DNA from: a virus
Length of the DNA: 26,543 nucleotides
IMG/VR virus record: IMGVR_UViG_3300024346_000434
Span: 1-26,543 of that record
Strand: one strand, 5' to 3'
Shown: one piece after another, positions 13,679-22,137 of the stretch
How the letters are laid out: every line of letters begins with the position of its first letter
How positions within the stretch are numbered: position 1 is the first letter of the stretch
Program-made: the position numbers and the translations under genes
Notes under the pieces: generated by a model
The model's database searches: none
What the model saw: only the letters and a program-made list of their open reading frames with translations
What the model was told of the DNA's origin: nothing

Positions 13679-14149
13679 CTATTTGTTAAATAGCGCGAAA
13701 TCTTTTTCCGTCACAATCTGAAATATATACTTGTTTTTATCAGCCCAGTTTTTAGCAGCTGTCCATTTAGCCTGATTCACACCCCATGTCGCGTGCTCAT
13801 ATACGATTGTCGATCTTTTTTTGTTACCATGAGTTGTTGGTGGTCGTGTCTGTTTGCTTGGTTTGATTTCTATCAAATACTTGACTATATTATTACCCTC
13901 TCTTATGTGTACAGCATTATCAACAAGGTATCTGTGCATCTTGCCATCAACTGGTGAAATATACGGTATATGTACACTCTCACTGGACCATTCAACAACA
14001 TGGGGATTTCGATCACACCACTTAAAAAATTTAAGCTCCCAGCTGCTCAAATACCTGGGATATTTTGACCCTTTGAATTTGAAGCTGTTGACAGGCTTGT
14101 ATGTTCCCTGTCTGTACTCCTTGTATTTTTTATATGGTTTCTTCTTCAA
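13679..14149 (-). CDS. 4: Head completion protein, T4 gp4-like (TnsA-type nuclease fold)
   Basis: The 156-residue protein matches the gp4 pattern well: a basic N-terminus, YLSSWELKFFKWCDRNPHV, then HIPYISPVDGKMHRYLVDN with an aspartate, LIEIKPSKQTRPP with the E-x-K pair, and NQAKWTAAKNWADK near the C-terminus. The D...E-x-K order is that of TnsA/restriction-type nucleases. In T4, gp4 is needed to finish filled heads before tail joining. Translation starts at TTG, overlapping the stop of the upstream neck gene by 4 bases (TTGA), so expression is probably coupled. Confidence 0.85.
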   Translation of the reverse strand: MKKKPYKKYKEYRQGTYKPVNSFKFKGSKYPRYLSSWELKFFKWCDRNPHVVEWSSESVHIPYISPVDGKMHRYLVDNAVHIREGNNIVKYLIEIKPSKQTRPPTTHGNKKRSTIVYEHATWGVNQAKWTAAKNWADKNKYIFQIVTEKDFALFNK

Positions 14150-15171
14150 CCTACAAAAAACATCGGTGGTTGACCGTCACCGAACCCAGGTACACCTTCA
14201 TACAACTTAGTCTCAAGCTTGTCTTTCTCTTGATTTCCTTCTGATAGCAACTCTGTATAGTTAGGTGCACCGCCGCCAAATAGGTTTGTGCCGCTGTATT
14301 TGCCTCGTATACGACCAATTATAATTTTTGTCAAAGCCAATGAATATTGATATACCCATTGCTCTTGGACCAATTCATGAACTGGTCGTTCAACATATGC
14401 ACCTACTATGCCATAAAAATGTGTTCGTCGGGCTCCGCCACCTGGTTCGGGTGTCAAATACATGGTTTGTTTTCTGTCATCGAATCGATAATAGTAATCT
14501 TGGGACAACAATTTACGTCTCGTGTCTAGCCACGTTTTTAGAGTATACCAGCTGATCAAGTCAAACCCATATTTACCCAATGCATAGCTGAAATATGTTT
14601 GTTGAGCCAACGTCTGCTCCAGTGTGAACAGTGTGTTTATACCGGAAGAACTACCTTCTTCAAACGCGAACAAATCAACAACCTTACGGTAACTGTCAGT
14701 AAGATAATCATAACCCTTCATGTTGCCCAACATGTTAGGTGGATCTTGATCAGTTTGTTTCGCGGGGGATGTGTATGAGATAGAAAAATCTACAGGACCA
14801 TCACCTATGGTTGATCGACCAATTTCATACAAGCTTGTATCTAATGTTGTGTCTTCTGGATCTGTTGGATGTGAGTTCTTGAGTTGTTCTGTCGCTGTGA
14901 ACAACACATCCATTCTCAAACCTTTGCCAGGTTCATACAATCGAGAGTTGAATGTTAATAGTTCTTCTGTATAACCAGCATATTTTGAGAACATTTCGAT
15001 AGCGATACTGATGTTTTCATACACTTGATTTTGGTGTGCTTCGATATTTATCTGCGGGTAACCTAGCGTGTACGCTATCCGAGTAGCTAGTCTTTCATAC
15101 GATTTGACTATCGGGTTTAAATTGGTGCTGTAAAAAGCACTCAGTGGTTTGGTTTCAATTGATTGTGACAT
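14146..15171 (-). CDS. Neck/head-closure virion protein, probably gp13/gp14-like
   Basis: The 341-residue protein has a helical N-terminus (RIAYTLGYPQINIEAHQNQV, then IAIEMFSKYAGYTEELL) of a type seen in neck and head-tail connector proteins of many large myoviruses. The C-terminal half (VYQYSLALTKIIIGRIRGKY and a final QPPMFFVG) resembles the ending of marine T4-like neck proteins, which commonly finish with PP-x-F-hydrophobic-G. Its place next to the gp4-like head-completion gene fits. Assignment to gp13 versus gp14 cannot be decided by eye. It overlaps both neighbours (TAATG upstream, TTGA downstream). Confidence 0.6.
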   Translation of the reverse strand: MSQSIETKPLSAFYSTNLNPIVKSYERLATRIAYTLGYPQINIEAHQNQVYENISIAIEMFSKYAGYTEELLTFNSRLYEPGKGLRMDVLFTATEQLKNSHPTDPEDTTLDTSLYEIGRSTIGDGPVDFSISYTSPAKQTDQDPPNMLGNMKGYDYLTDSYRKVVDLFAFEEGSSSGINTLFTLEQTLAQQTYFSYALGKYGFDLISWYTLKTWLDTRRKLLSQDYYYRFDDRKQTMYLTPEPGGGARRTHFYGIVGAYVERPVHELVQEQWVYQYSLALTKIIIGRIRGKYSGTNLFGGGAPNYTELLSEGNQEKDKLETKLYEGVPGFGDGQPPMFFVG

Positions 15172-18100
15172 TATTCATCTGTGACTCCTACGATCAATCC
15201 ATTAACAATGTGTAGGATATGTCCACCAATGTTTATGTCTTGTGTTATTCCGGGTTTGATTACACCGCCATCCAATACAGAGTACCCAGTTGTTGATGTG
15301 TAATTATCAGCAGTCAAACTACCTGTTATTGTAGTATCACCGCTCACTCTAGCATCACCTTCACATATGATATCACCAGACACCTTATGAGTACCGGATG
15401 TGATAATATCACTTTGTGCGGAAATTGACCCATGTACTGTCAAATCACCATGTACATCATCAGATGTTGTAAATATATCGTGTAGTGTTGTGCCACCACT
15501 GGTGATGATACCGGTGGTGCTTATATCACCAGTTATATTGACATCACCCGTGTATGTACCATTGACAGCTGAGCTGTCTCCTGTTATCTCCATATCACCT
15601 GTGAATTTAGAATCACCAGACACATTGAATTGTGTTGTCAATATCTCTGTATTAACACCTATTTTACCGTCTGTACCATCAACAAAGAATGCCGCTTCAC
15701 TGGTTAAATTCACCGATTTAATCGTGAAATCGACTGGCTCGATGTTTGGATTGTTTATTATAACTTGGTTTGGAGTTGATCCCGTTCCGTCTATCGTGAT
15801 GTACTCCTGACTGTTAGTCTCGAGCGTTATTGTATCTTCACTGTATGCGATCCTTGTACCAGTATCTCCTTGGTGTATCAAATCACCAGCGATTGTAACA
15901 TTACCACCTACCACGAGCTCACCACCAACGATATCAAGACTACCAGTCATGGTGTCACCACTCACTGCTACATAGTTCATATGATTGTAATCAGTGTTGT
16001 TAGTACCACTATCACCACTAACAAATGTATATGTATCGTCCCAAGCCCCGGATGAAGATTCAACTTTTGTTATCACTAGGTCTCTTGCTGCACTGATGTT
16101 GCTAACATTTGTGTATGTATCGTCCCATGTCCCGGATGAAGATTCAACTTTTGTTATCACTAGGTCTCTTGCTGCACTGATGTTGCTAACATTTGTGTAT
16201 GTGTCATCCCAGTCAGCAGAAGCTGTTTCAACTTTTGTTATCACTAGGTCTCTTGCTGCACTGATGTTGCTAACATTTGTGTATGTGTTGCTCCAATCAC
16301 CACTCACACCACTGATGCTGTTGATGATCGCATCTATATCAGCAGTCTCTTCCCAGCTGGCACTGTTGCTTTGCACCACGTTAGATGTGTCGCTCCACAT
16401 ATCTTGTTGTCCTTGTGTGGTGTACATGTTGGTGGACCCTGGTTTGATATCATCAGTAGTTAATATCACGTGAGGTCCGGTGTTACCATTGATTGTTTGT
16501 ACTAGATCTGCAGGTAAAGCCAGTTTGTTGTATCCAGAATAAATCTCAGTACCGGCGGTATATTTACCAAAATCTCCAGGAGTAGTATCAACAGCAATTA
16601 AATTATCAAATGTAGTCACTACAATTACTACATCACCCACTTGTATTCCTTCTGTAGGATTCAAGTTGACCACGTCACCAGGATTCTGCACCACATGTAC
16701 TCGTGTGATACTCAGCTCTGGTATTTGATCTGTTAAAAGTTTACCACCAGCATCTAGAGTAGCGTATCCATCACCACTGGTTGTTTGTATATAATTGTAT
16801 ACATTGTCCCATGTGCTGCTTGTGGTGCTCGCGCTTGTGTAAACACTGTTCCAATCGGCACTGGTCTCACTAACACTTGTGTATACATCGTCCCAATCGG
16901 CGCTGGTGTTCTCAACTTTGGTTATCACCGCGTCACGTTGCGCTGACACACTCTCAAAATCACTGTATGTGGTATTCCAATTGGCGCTTGTGGTGCTCAC
17001 ACTTGTGTAAACACTGTTCCAATCAGCACTGGTCTCACTAGCATTTGTGTATACACTGTTCCAATCGGCACTGGTCTCACTAACACTTGTGTAGACACTG
17101 TCCCAATTGGCACTGGTCTCGCTAACATCTGTGTAGACACTGTTCCAATCACCACTCACACCGCTGATGTTGTTTATGATCGCATCTATATCAGCAGTCT
17201 CTTCCCAGCTGGCACTGTTTGTGTTGACTGTTGTTACAACCGTGTCCCAATCTGATGTGTTATGTTCTACAAATTCCAACCCATCATTTGTTGAGTTAAC
17301 TTTCACAAATTTTTCAGCATCAGATCCATAACCAGCCGGAGTGTCATCCATGCTAGCGAAAGTGTTTAGATTGGCACCACCGGTGAATTTTGGATGATGT
17401 GCGTTACCACCATTGTCATCATGTAAAAAGGCTTGATTGCTGTTACCAGTTGCTGTACCAGCGATATCCGTGTTGCCACCAGGGCCACCATATTGCTGTT
17501 GCAAGATTATGCGATTGTTGTTTTGCCCGGCCAATATGGAAATATCACCTTCAGCGTTGGCTTGGTTGATCACATCAACCACAACAGCAGCAATGTTGTT
17601 CATGCTCACTGGACTTGCGCTCAATCCACTGGTACCATATGTGTAATTAGTAGAGTCAATCTTTGTGTTCACACCAGACAGCTCGGCGCTGTCCGCGGTG
17701 AATGTGACGGTTCTGTACGGTACATCTTGATTGTTGTCTGTTATTGACAACGTCAATCCATTCAAAGGTATTTCTGAATCTGATCCATGATCGAACACAA
17801 TCAAAGCTGCAGTTGCTTTCACCACCTCATCTTCCACGGTGCTGGCCACCCACTTGTTTGTTGTTGATTCGTATCTCAATATGGAGTTGTTTTCAATGCC
17901 GGTTGCATCCACATCCTTCAAATCCACCAGCTGGTCAATCTCCCAATCAGAGCTGTTTGATTTGACTGTGGTATATGTGTTGCTCCAATCATCGGAATGC
18001 TCAAACACCGTTGTTTTAGCTGCAGTCCAATCTGCACTGAGTGGGGAGATATTGTTGATGATCTCGTTGATGTCTGCTGTCTCTTCCCAACTGGCACTGT

Positions 18101-19088
18101 TGCTTTGAACCACACTGGATGTATCGTCCCATGTGTCACCGTTTGCAGACACATGTGCATGTGTTTGATTCCACTGAGCACTTGTTGTTGACACAACAGA
18201 GTGTGTGTTGTCTAGTGTTTGTCCATCGATGGATATATCTCTACCATCAACCAAGCCATCAACCACAATATCATTAGTGTATGTGGTTCTCCACTTGTTT
18301 GTGTCTGAACCCAGGTCATGTGTGTTGCTGTTGCTAGGTGTGATGTTGCTGCTCACATCAGCATTGAAATTGATGTTGTCTTGATCGGTGTCACCAACAT
18401 TGATCACACCACTTGTTCCGGCGCTCAAGTATGTGTTTCCATCAACACGTAGATCACCTTTGATGTGCACATGCTCATCGAATCTGGCCGCGCCAGACAC
18501 TTTCAATGTGTTTATCGTTGTGTCGTCTGTGTGTAATGTTCCAGATATTGTGACCGGGCCAGTTATGTCTGTTGCTCCGGAGACTTGCATGGTGTTGGCG
18601 AATATTGTGCCATGTGTCACAAGATTGCTGTCCATGACCACATCACCTGCTACTATCAGTCCATTGGATAGTACTACTGCCCCGTGAACCTGCAATGTGT
18701 CTTGTAGTGTGACGCCATCCTGCACAAGCAGAGTGTTGTGTATATTCGTCACACCAGCAACATTCAGTGTATTGTTTAGTGACACAGACCCTTGTACTGT
18801 GAATGTTTGATCAAATACCCCCGGGCCATGTAACCTCATGCTGGACATGAGCTGTGTGTCAGAATCCACTTGCAACCTACCTTGTGTGGTCAAGTCACTG
18901 TTTATGGTGACATCTTGTTCAAGCAACGTGACTCCTTGCACATCAAGATTCTTTGTTATGGTGACATCAGTCATCTGTTTGGTGTTGTGGCAGCTGTCTA
19001 GCAATCTGGCGAAATCATCTCCAGTGGGTCGATCTCCATCCTCGAATTTACCTTTTAAATAGTCTAAATCTTTATGTTCTGTTGTCAT
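15171..19088 (-). CDS. Very long modular tail-fibre protein with 14-residue repeats
   Basis: The 1305-residue protein starts with a fibre-type N-terminus (FEDGDRPTGDDFARLLDS) followed by about 190 residues of short beta repeats (NLDVQGVTLLEQDVTINSDL and similar), suggesting a solenoid or triple-stranded beta shaft. A GDLRVDGNTYLSAG module comes next, shared with the gene at 23345. Tryptophan-containing 14-residue repeats (SADWNSVYTSVSET type) occur in two arrays, separated by a globular insert with VQTINGNTGPHVILTTDDI. The C-terminus (TQDINIGGHILHIVNGLIVG) recurs in the gene at 24921. A receptor-binding or structural fibre on the virion is the likely role; no enzymatic motif is seen. The 14-base gap upstream is entirely a late-promoter sequence ending at the ATG. 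Confidence 0.8.
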   Translation of the reverse strand: MTTEHKDLDYLKGKFEDGDRPTGDDFARLLDSCHNTKQMTDVTITKNLDVQGVTLLEQDVTINSDLTTQGRLQVDSDTQLMSSMRLHGPGVFDQTFTVQGSVSLNNTLNVAGVTNIHNTLLVQDGVTLQDTLQVHGAVVLSNGLIVAGDVVMDSNLVTHGTIFANTMQVSGATDITGPVTISGTLHTDDTTINTLKVSGAARFDEHVHIKGDLRVDGNTYLSAGTSGVINVGDTDQDNINFNADVSSNITPSNSNTHDLGSDTNKWRTTYTNDIVVDGLVDGRDISIDGQTLDNTHSVVSTTSAQWNQTHAHVSANGDTWDDTSSVVQSNSASWEETADINEIINNISPLSADWTAAKTTVFEHSDDWSNTYTTVKSNSSDWEIDQLVDLKDVDATGIENNSILRYESTTNKWVASTVEDEVVKATAALIVFDHGSDSEIPLNGLTLSITDNNQDVPYRTVTFTADSAELSGVNTKIDSTNYTYGTSGLSASPVSMNNIAAVVVDVINQANAEGDISILAGQNNNRIILQQQYGGPGGNTDIAGTATGNSNQAFLHDDNGGNAHHPKFTGGANLNTFASMDDTPAGYGSDAEKFVKVNSTNDGLEFVEHNTSDWDTVVTTVNTNSASWEETADIDAIINNISGVSGDWNSVYTDVSETSANWDSVYTSVSETSADWNSVYTNASETSADWNSVYTSVSTTSANWNTTYSDFESVSAQRDAVITKVENTSADWDDVYTSVSETSADWNSVYTSASTTSSTWDNVYNYIQTTSGDGYATLDAGGKLLTDQIPELSITRVHVVQNPGDVVNLNPTEGIQVGDVVIVVTTFDNLIAVDTTPGDFGKYTAGTEIYSGYNKLALPADLVQTINGNTGPHVILTTDDIKPGSTNMYTTQGQQDMWSDTSNVVQSNSASWEETADIDAIINSISGVSGDWSNTYTNVSNISAARDLVITKVETASADWDDTYTNVSNISAARDLVITKVESSSGTWDDTYTNVSNISAARDLVITKVESSSGAWDDTYTFVSGDSGTNNTDYNHMNYVAVSGDTMTGSLDIVGGELVVGGNVTIAGDLIHQGDTGTRIAYSEDTITLETNSQEYITIDGTGSTPNQVIINNPNIEPVDFTIKSVNLTSEAAFFVDGTDGKIGVNTEILTTQFNVSGDSKFTGDMEITGDSSAVNGTYTGDVNITGDISTTGIITSGGTTLHDIFTTSDDVHGDLTVHGSISAQSDIITSGTHKVSGDIICEGDARVSGDTTITGSLTADNYTSTTGYSVLDGGVIKPGITQDINIGGHILHIVNGLIVGVTDE
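16011..16304 (-). repeat. 84-base tandem repeat array (seven 14-residue units, 28-residue period)
   Basis: Three nearly identical 84-base copies (period confirmed at 16059, 16143 and 16227) encode alternating 14-residue units of the SAARDLVITKVESS and SGTWDDTYTNVSNI type. The reading frame is kept throughout. Confidence 0.9.
16779..17156 (-). repeat. 42-base tandem repeat array (nine 14-residue units)
   Basis: Nine consecutive 14-residue units, each with a Trp at position 4 and usually Tyr at position 8 (SADWNSVYTSVSET type); one is the variant SAQRDAVITKVENT. Spacing of hydrophobics at 4, 7/8 and 11 per 14 residues is compatible with a two-heptad coiled-coil unit. Confidence 0.9.
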
Positions 19089-19102
19089 CGTAAATATTTA
19101 TC
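19089..19102 (-). promoter_or_regulatory. T4-type late promoter, leaderless geometry
   Basis: GATAAATATTTACG fills the whole gap between two fibre genes. The octamer GATAAATA (19102 down to 19095) is followed by exactly 6 bases and then ATG 19088, so the transcript should begin at or beside the start codon. Confidence 0.65.
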
Positions 19103-21388
19103 TTAAAGTAGACCGGGGATCAGATTACTATTGGTGTTTATCTTGCCAATCTTTGAATTTGAGTTGAGCACCGCTTCTACTTGTGGTTGCACACTGGTGA
19201 CCAATGCACCGGAGTCCATGGATATCGGCTTGTCACCGTCTTCAGCATACAACACAGATGTTTGATCGTTACGAAACAACCTGCCATCACTCACAACAAC
19301 AGCATTGCTTCCAACATTCTGTATTTTTATATCAGCCAAATCAACATCAATCTCGTAGTTGGCATTGTCGATGGCTCTCATGCCTTTGAACCACAAATGC
19401 ACGCCAGTTTCTGTCGTGGTTGAATAAACAAAGAATGCATAGATTTGTTTGACACTCGCAGTACCATCAGCATCACTCACATCGATACCCATGGGTGACA
19501 CATAATCGGCAGATAATGTGCGTGTGGTGTCGGCTGTTGTACCACCGAAATCCAGTGTGCTACCATTTATGTTATTACTGTTGTACACCTCGTCTGGTTT
19601 TTGATCTACTGAGAACACAATCCCGGTTTCTGTTGCGACAGTGGTTATTTCAGTTGGTAACATGGCTTGTGCCCCGACCACGCAAGTGCATCTCAAACGC
19701 ACAATATCACCAACTTGTATTTCTGTTTGGTCGTATGTACCAGACACATCAACATACTCACCAGGTGTGCCTGAGTATTTGTTTGTGTATATCACACCTT
19801 GTCTCGGTGCTGTTGTGTTGTATAGTTGTATACGTGTGGTGGCTTCAATGTTTTTCACCGTCCATGGCAATACAGTATTGGAACCAAATGTACCAATTAC
19901 TACAGCATCATTTAGCAATTGAGATGAACCACCTGTGCTTATGTTACCAACAAATGTATCAGCACTGATTGTTATGGTGTCCGTGGTGCTGTTGAGTTCA
20001 AACACATTAGTGGCTTCTTTATCTACAATCACATTATAAGAGCCTGCATCAATTGTGTTACCGTCTCTTGTCACAATAGTTTCTGTTTCACCCGCATAAT
20101 TGTCCACTAGGTAAGCCTTTGCCCTGTCGTAGAACTTCTGGGGTGTGTCAATTTCGGTATAGGTATCAACGATGGCTTTATCAGACTGCGTCAAAAATAC
20201 ATCAGCAAACAAAACTACTTGTTGCTCGAGAACTCCTGTGCCAAGACACGATGGAGAGACATTATTTAATGTGTGTTCGTATGATGCTACATAAAAATTA
20301 AAAACATCTGTATTGTCAGTAGTTTCGCCACGATAATCCACTGTTGTATTTCCATTATAAACACCTTGTGGAGATAATCCTCCGTAACATGAACGAGTTA
20401 GCAATCGTTCTGTCGCTTCACCACTTGAGTCAGTTGATCCTGTGTAGACTCTGTCAGAAGAAAATATTTCATCTGCATTCTGCGCGCCCCGCCAACTTGC
20501 AGTACCAGAAAACCTATTATCATTATCTTTATCTGTAGCCCAATATTTAGCCCCTTCAATATTTGAGATGTCAGTATCCACTATTTTCAGTTTTATATCT
20601 TTGTAAAGGGTAGTTACTGCTGACCCACCACCTGTGCTATCATGGGAAATATTGAAGTCTCCTGTGAACCCCATGTTAACGAACTCAATTTTAGTCGCAG
20701 CGAAACTGCTCCCAATAAAGTCACCATTGGGTGATTCTATTCCTTGGGCATCAAAATCTGTAAGCACAAAAGGGTCATCAGTTCCCTCATTAGTACTTCC
20801 TACCTTTTGTATTACACCAGTTTCAGTGAAACCAGGATTGTACCTTTCAAATTTTACAAATGTCTTGAACACATCAAAGCGGAGATTGCCGTCAATGGAG
20901 AGTCCGTCCACCGAGCAATTGGCAGTGTTCATCCTCAGTCTTTGACCTATTGTGGAGTGGGTGGCAATTATGATTCCATTGGTGATGCTTACAGTTGAGC
21001 CATCCTCGAAGTCACAACCTCCTCTTAATTTCATTGCACCCCCATTCCAATTTAAAGTGCCTCCGCTTCGCACTCGAAACCTCCCATATCCATCATCGTG
21101 AGATATTAAACCAAGCGCACGAGAGTATCTAGTGGCTCCACCAATTACCGAAGTCACACCGAAATTCAATGTGCCACTTATGTAAAGGATGTATCTTTCA
21201 AAAAGCAAACATTCCACCTGCGGGTCAATGGTCAAAGTACCATTAATTCTTAGTTGCTTATTATCAATGTGATAAGTTTTGTGACTACCATTATCAACGA
21301 CAGTAACACCAGGCACGCCCAGTAAGCCACTAAGGTCAGTGTCGGTGCCAGTCTGTGTTATTATGTTATTTGCTTCAGCAAAACTCAT
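19103..21388 (-). CDS. Large virion or tail-spike protein, probably beta-helical
   Basis: The 761-residue protein has an N-terminal half rich in short strands with regular Gly/Asn/Thr turns (LRINGTLTIDPQVECLL, LYISGTLNFGV, FRVRSGGTLNWNGG), typical of right-handed parallel beta-helix fibres and spikes. The C-terminal half contains a beta domain with VDVSGTYDQTEIQVGDIVRL and a late FKGMRAIDNANYEIDVDLAD segment. No hydrolase or lyase catalytic motif is evident. It is one of a run of minus-strand virion genes; attachment or adhesion is inferred. A late-type promoter lies about 100 bases upstream (21485-21496). By eye the N-terminal coding part (roughly 20.2-21.4 kb) has less of the CA/TG-rich texture of its neighbours. 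Confidence 0.7.
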   Translation of the reverse strand: MSFAEANNIITQTGTDTDLSGLLGVPGVTVVDNGSHKTYHIDNKQLRINGTLTIDPQVECLLFERYILYISGTLNFGVTSVIGGATRYSRALGLISHDDGYGRFRVRSGGTLNWNGGAMKLRGGCDFEDGSTVSITNGIIIATHSTIGQRLRMNTANCSVDGLSIDGNLRFDVFKTFVKFERYNPGFTETGVIQKVGSTNEGTDDPFVLTDFDAQGIESPNGDFIGSSFAATKIEFVNMGFTGDFNISHDSTGGGSAVTTLYKDIKLKIVDTDISNIEGAKYWATDKDNDNRFSGTASWRGAQNADEIFSSDRVYTGSTDSSGEATERLLTRSCYGGLSPQGVYNGNTTVDYRGETTDNTDVFNFYVASYEHTLNNVSPSCLGTGVLEQQVVLFADVFLTQSDKAIVDTYTEIDTPQKFYDRAKAYLVDNYAGETETIVTRDGNTIDAGSYNVIVDKEATNVFELNSTTDTITISADTFVGNISTGGSSQLLNDAVVIGTFGSNTVLPWTVKNIEATTRIQLYNTTAPRQGVIYTNKYSGTPGEYVDVSGTYDQTEIQVGDIVRLRCTCVVGAQAMLPTEITTVATETGIVFSVDQKPDEVYNSNNINGSTLDFGGTTADTTRTLSADYVSPMGIDVSDADGTASVKQIYAFFVYSTTTETGVHLWFKGMRAIDNANYEIDVDLADIKIQNVGSNAVVVSDGRLFRNDQTSVLYAEDGDKPISMDSGALVTSVQPQVEAVLNSNSKIGKINTNSNLIPGLL

Positions 21389-21484
21389 GCGTGATCCTTT
21401 GTTCTAGATAAACCGGGAAGGTTAGGCTCTCCACCGGGATGTTTTATTGTTGCTATGCTGCTTGTAATTGTCCAACTCATATAT

Positions 21485-21496
21485 CGTATATTTATG
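21485..21496 (-). promoter_or_regulatory. T4-type late promoter
   Basis: CATAAATATACG on the minus strand, overlapping the stop codon of the upstream virion gene. It leaves a leader of about 97 bases before ATG 21388. That 103-base gap (21389-21491) holds no other recognisable element. Confidence 0.6.
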
Positions 21497-22031
21497 TGTA
21501 ACTCCTGTCTGTTGAGGTCAAAGTGTTTGTTGTGGTGTAACCTAGGGTTTTTGTGAGTGTGTTTCCATTCACGTTGTCTGTGGTGGTGACAGCTGTGAGC
21601 GTGTCTGTTGTGGTGTCATATTTCATCAAGCGTGTGTACAGTTTGACCGCTTCAGTATTATCTTCAAACACCTCGATCGCGGACAACGCGTCTGTTTCGG
21701 TGTATATCAGCTTGTTGAAAAATTGATCACGTGCATGAGTGTACATCACTTCAAGTGTGTTTTTATCATGCTTGTTAGCCCAGTTGCTTCCGGTGTACAC
21801 CAGAGTGTCAAGTGTGCTCACACTGGTGATTGTCACATCGAACAGATCGTTGATGTTGGAACTGAATATGTCCAACAGATCGGTACCACCGCTCAAGATT
21901 TGACCACCAGTTTGTTGAGAGTCTACATCCAGGTTTGTGGCACTCAAGCCACCGTTGTTGTCAAGCACTGATGTTTTGCTTGTTCCCACGGTCATGCCGT
22001 GTCTCACATTGAATTTTATGTCTGCTGTCAT
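21492..22031 (-). CDS. Small virion/fibre-associated protein
   Basis: The 179-residue protein begins with a short N-terminus (MTADIKFNVRHGMTVG) of the type found at the start of marine phage fibre proteins. It contains GGQILSGGTDLLDIF, a motif that recurs in the next gene (GKILSGGTDLSSMFG) and, more loosely, in the long fibre (ITSGGTTLHDIF). The C-terminal half is Thr-rich (TTTDNVNGNTLTKTLGYTT). It may be a short fibre, an adaptor or a truncated relative of its neighbours. It has a late promoter about 25 bases upstream and a terminator just beyond that, so it is probably a separate transcription unit. Confidence 0.65.
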   Translation of the reverse strand: MTADIKFNVRHGMTVGTSKTSVLDNNGGLSATNLDVDSQQTGGQILSGGTDLLDIFSSNINDLFDVTITSVSTLDTLVYTGSNWANKHDKNTLEVMYTHARDQFFNKLIYTETDALSAIEVFEDNTEAVKLYTRLMKYDTTTDTLTAVTTTDNVNGNTLTKTLGYTTTNTLTSTDRSYT

Positions 22032-22053
22032 TTGTTAGGTTCCCTGTCCCCTA

Positions 22054-22067
22054 CATGTATATTTATG
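22054..22067 (-). promoter_or_regulatory. T4-type late promoter
   Basis: CATAAATATACATG on the minus strand, between the terminator at 22096-22109 and the ATG at 22031. Its core is identical to the promoter at 21485-21496 (CATAAATATAC). Confidence 0.65.
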
Positions 22068-22095
22068 CTAGCAACATGCTCGGTCCACAAAAAAA

Positions 22096-22109
22096 CCGTC
22101 AACTGACGG
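22096..22109 (-). terminator. Bidirectional-looking rho-independent terminator
   Basis: CCGTC-AACT-GACGG forms a tight stem-loop flanked by a run of A on the left and a run of T on the right. On the minus strand the stem is followed by the T complement of the A run, ending the transcript of the gene at 22138-23307. Confidence 0.85.
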
Positions 22110-22137
22110 CTTTTTTGTTAAATCTGTTGGTTGTGTG

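Noticed and set aside
16011-17156. Regularly spaced repeats resembling a CRISPR array
   Set aside because: The repeats are in-frame multiples of 42 bases within a long open fibre gene, encode a regular 14-residue protein unit, and lack unrelated spacers.
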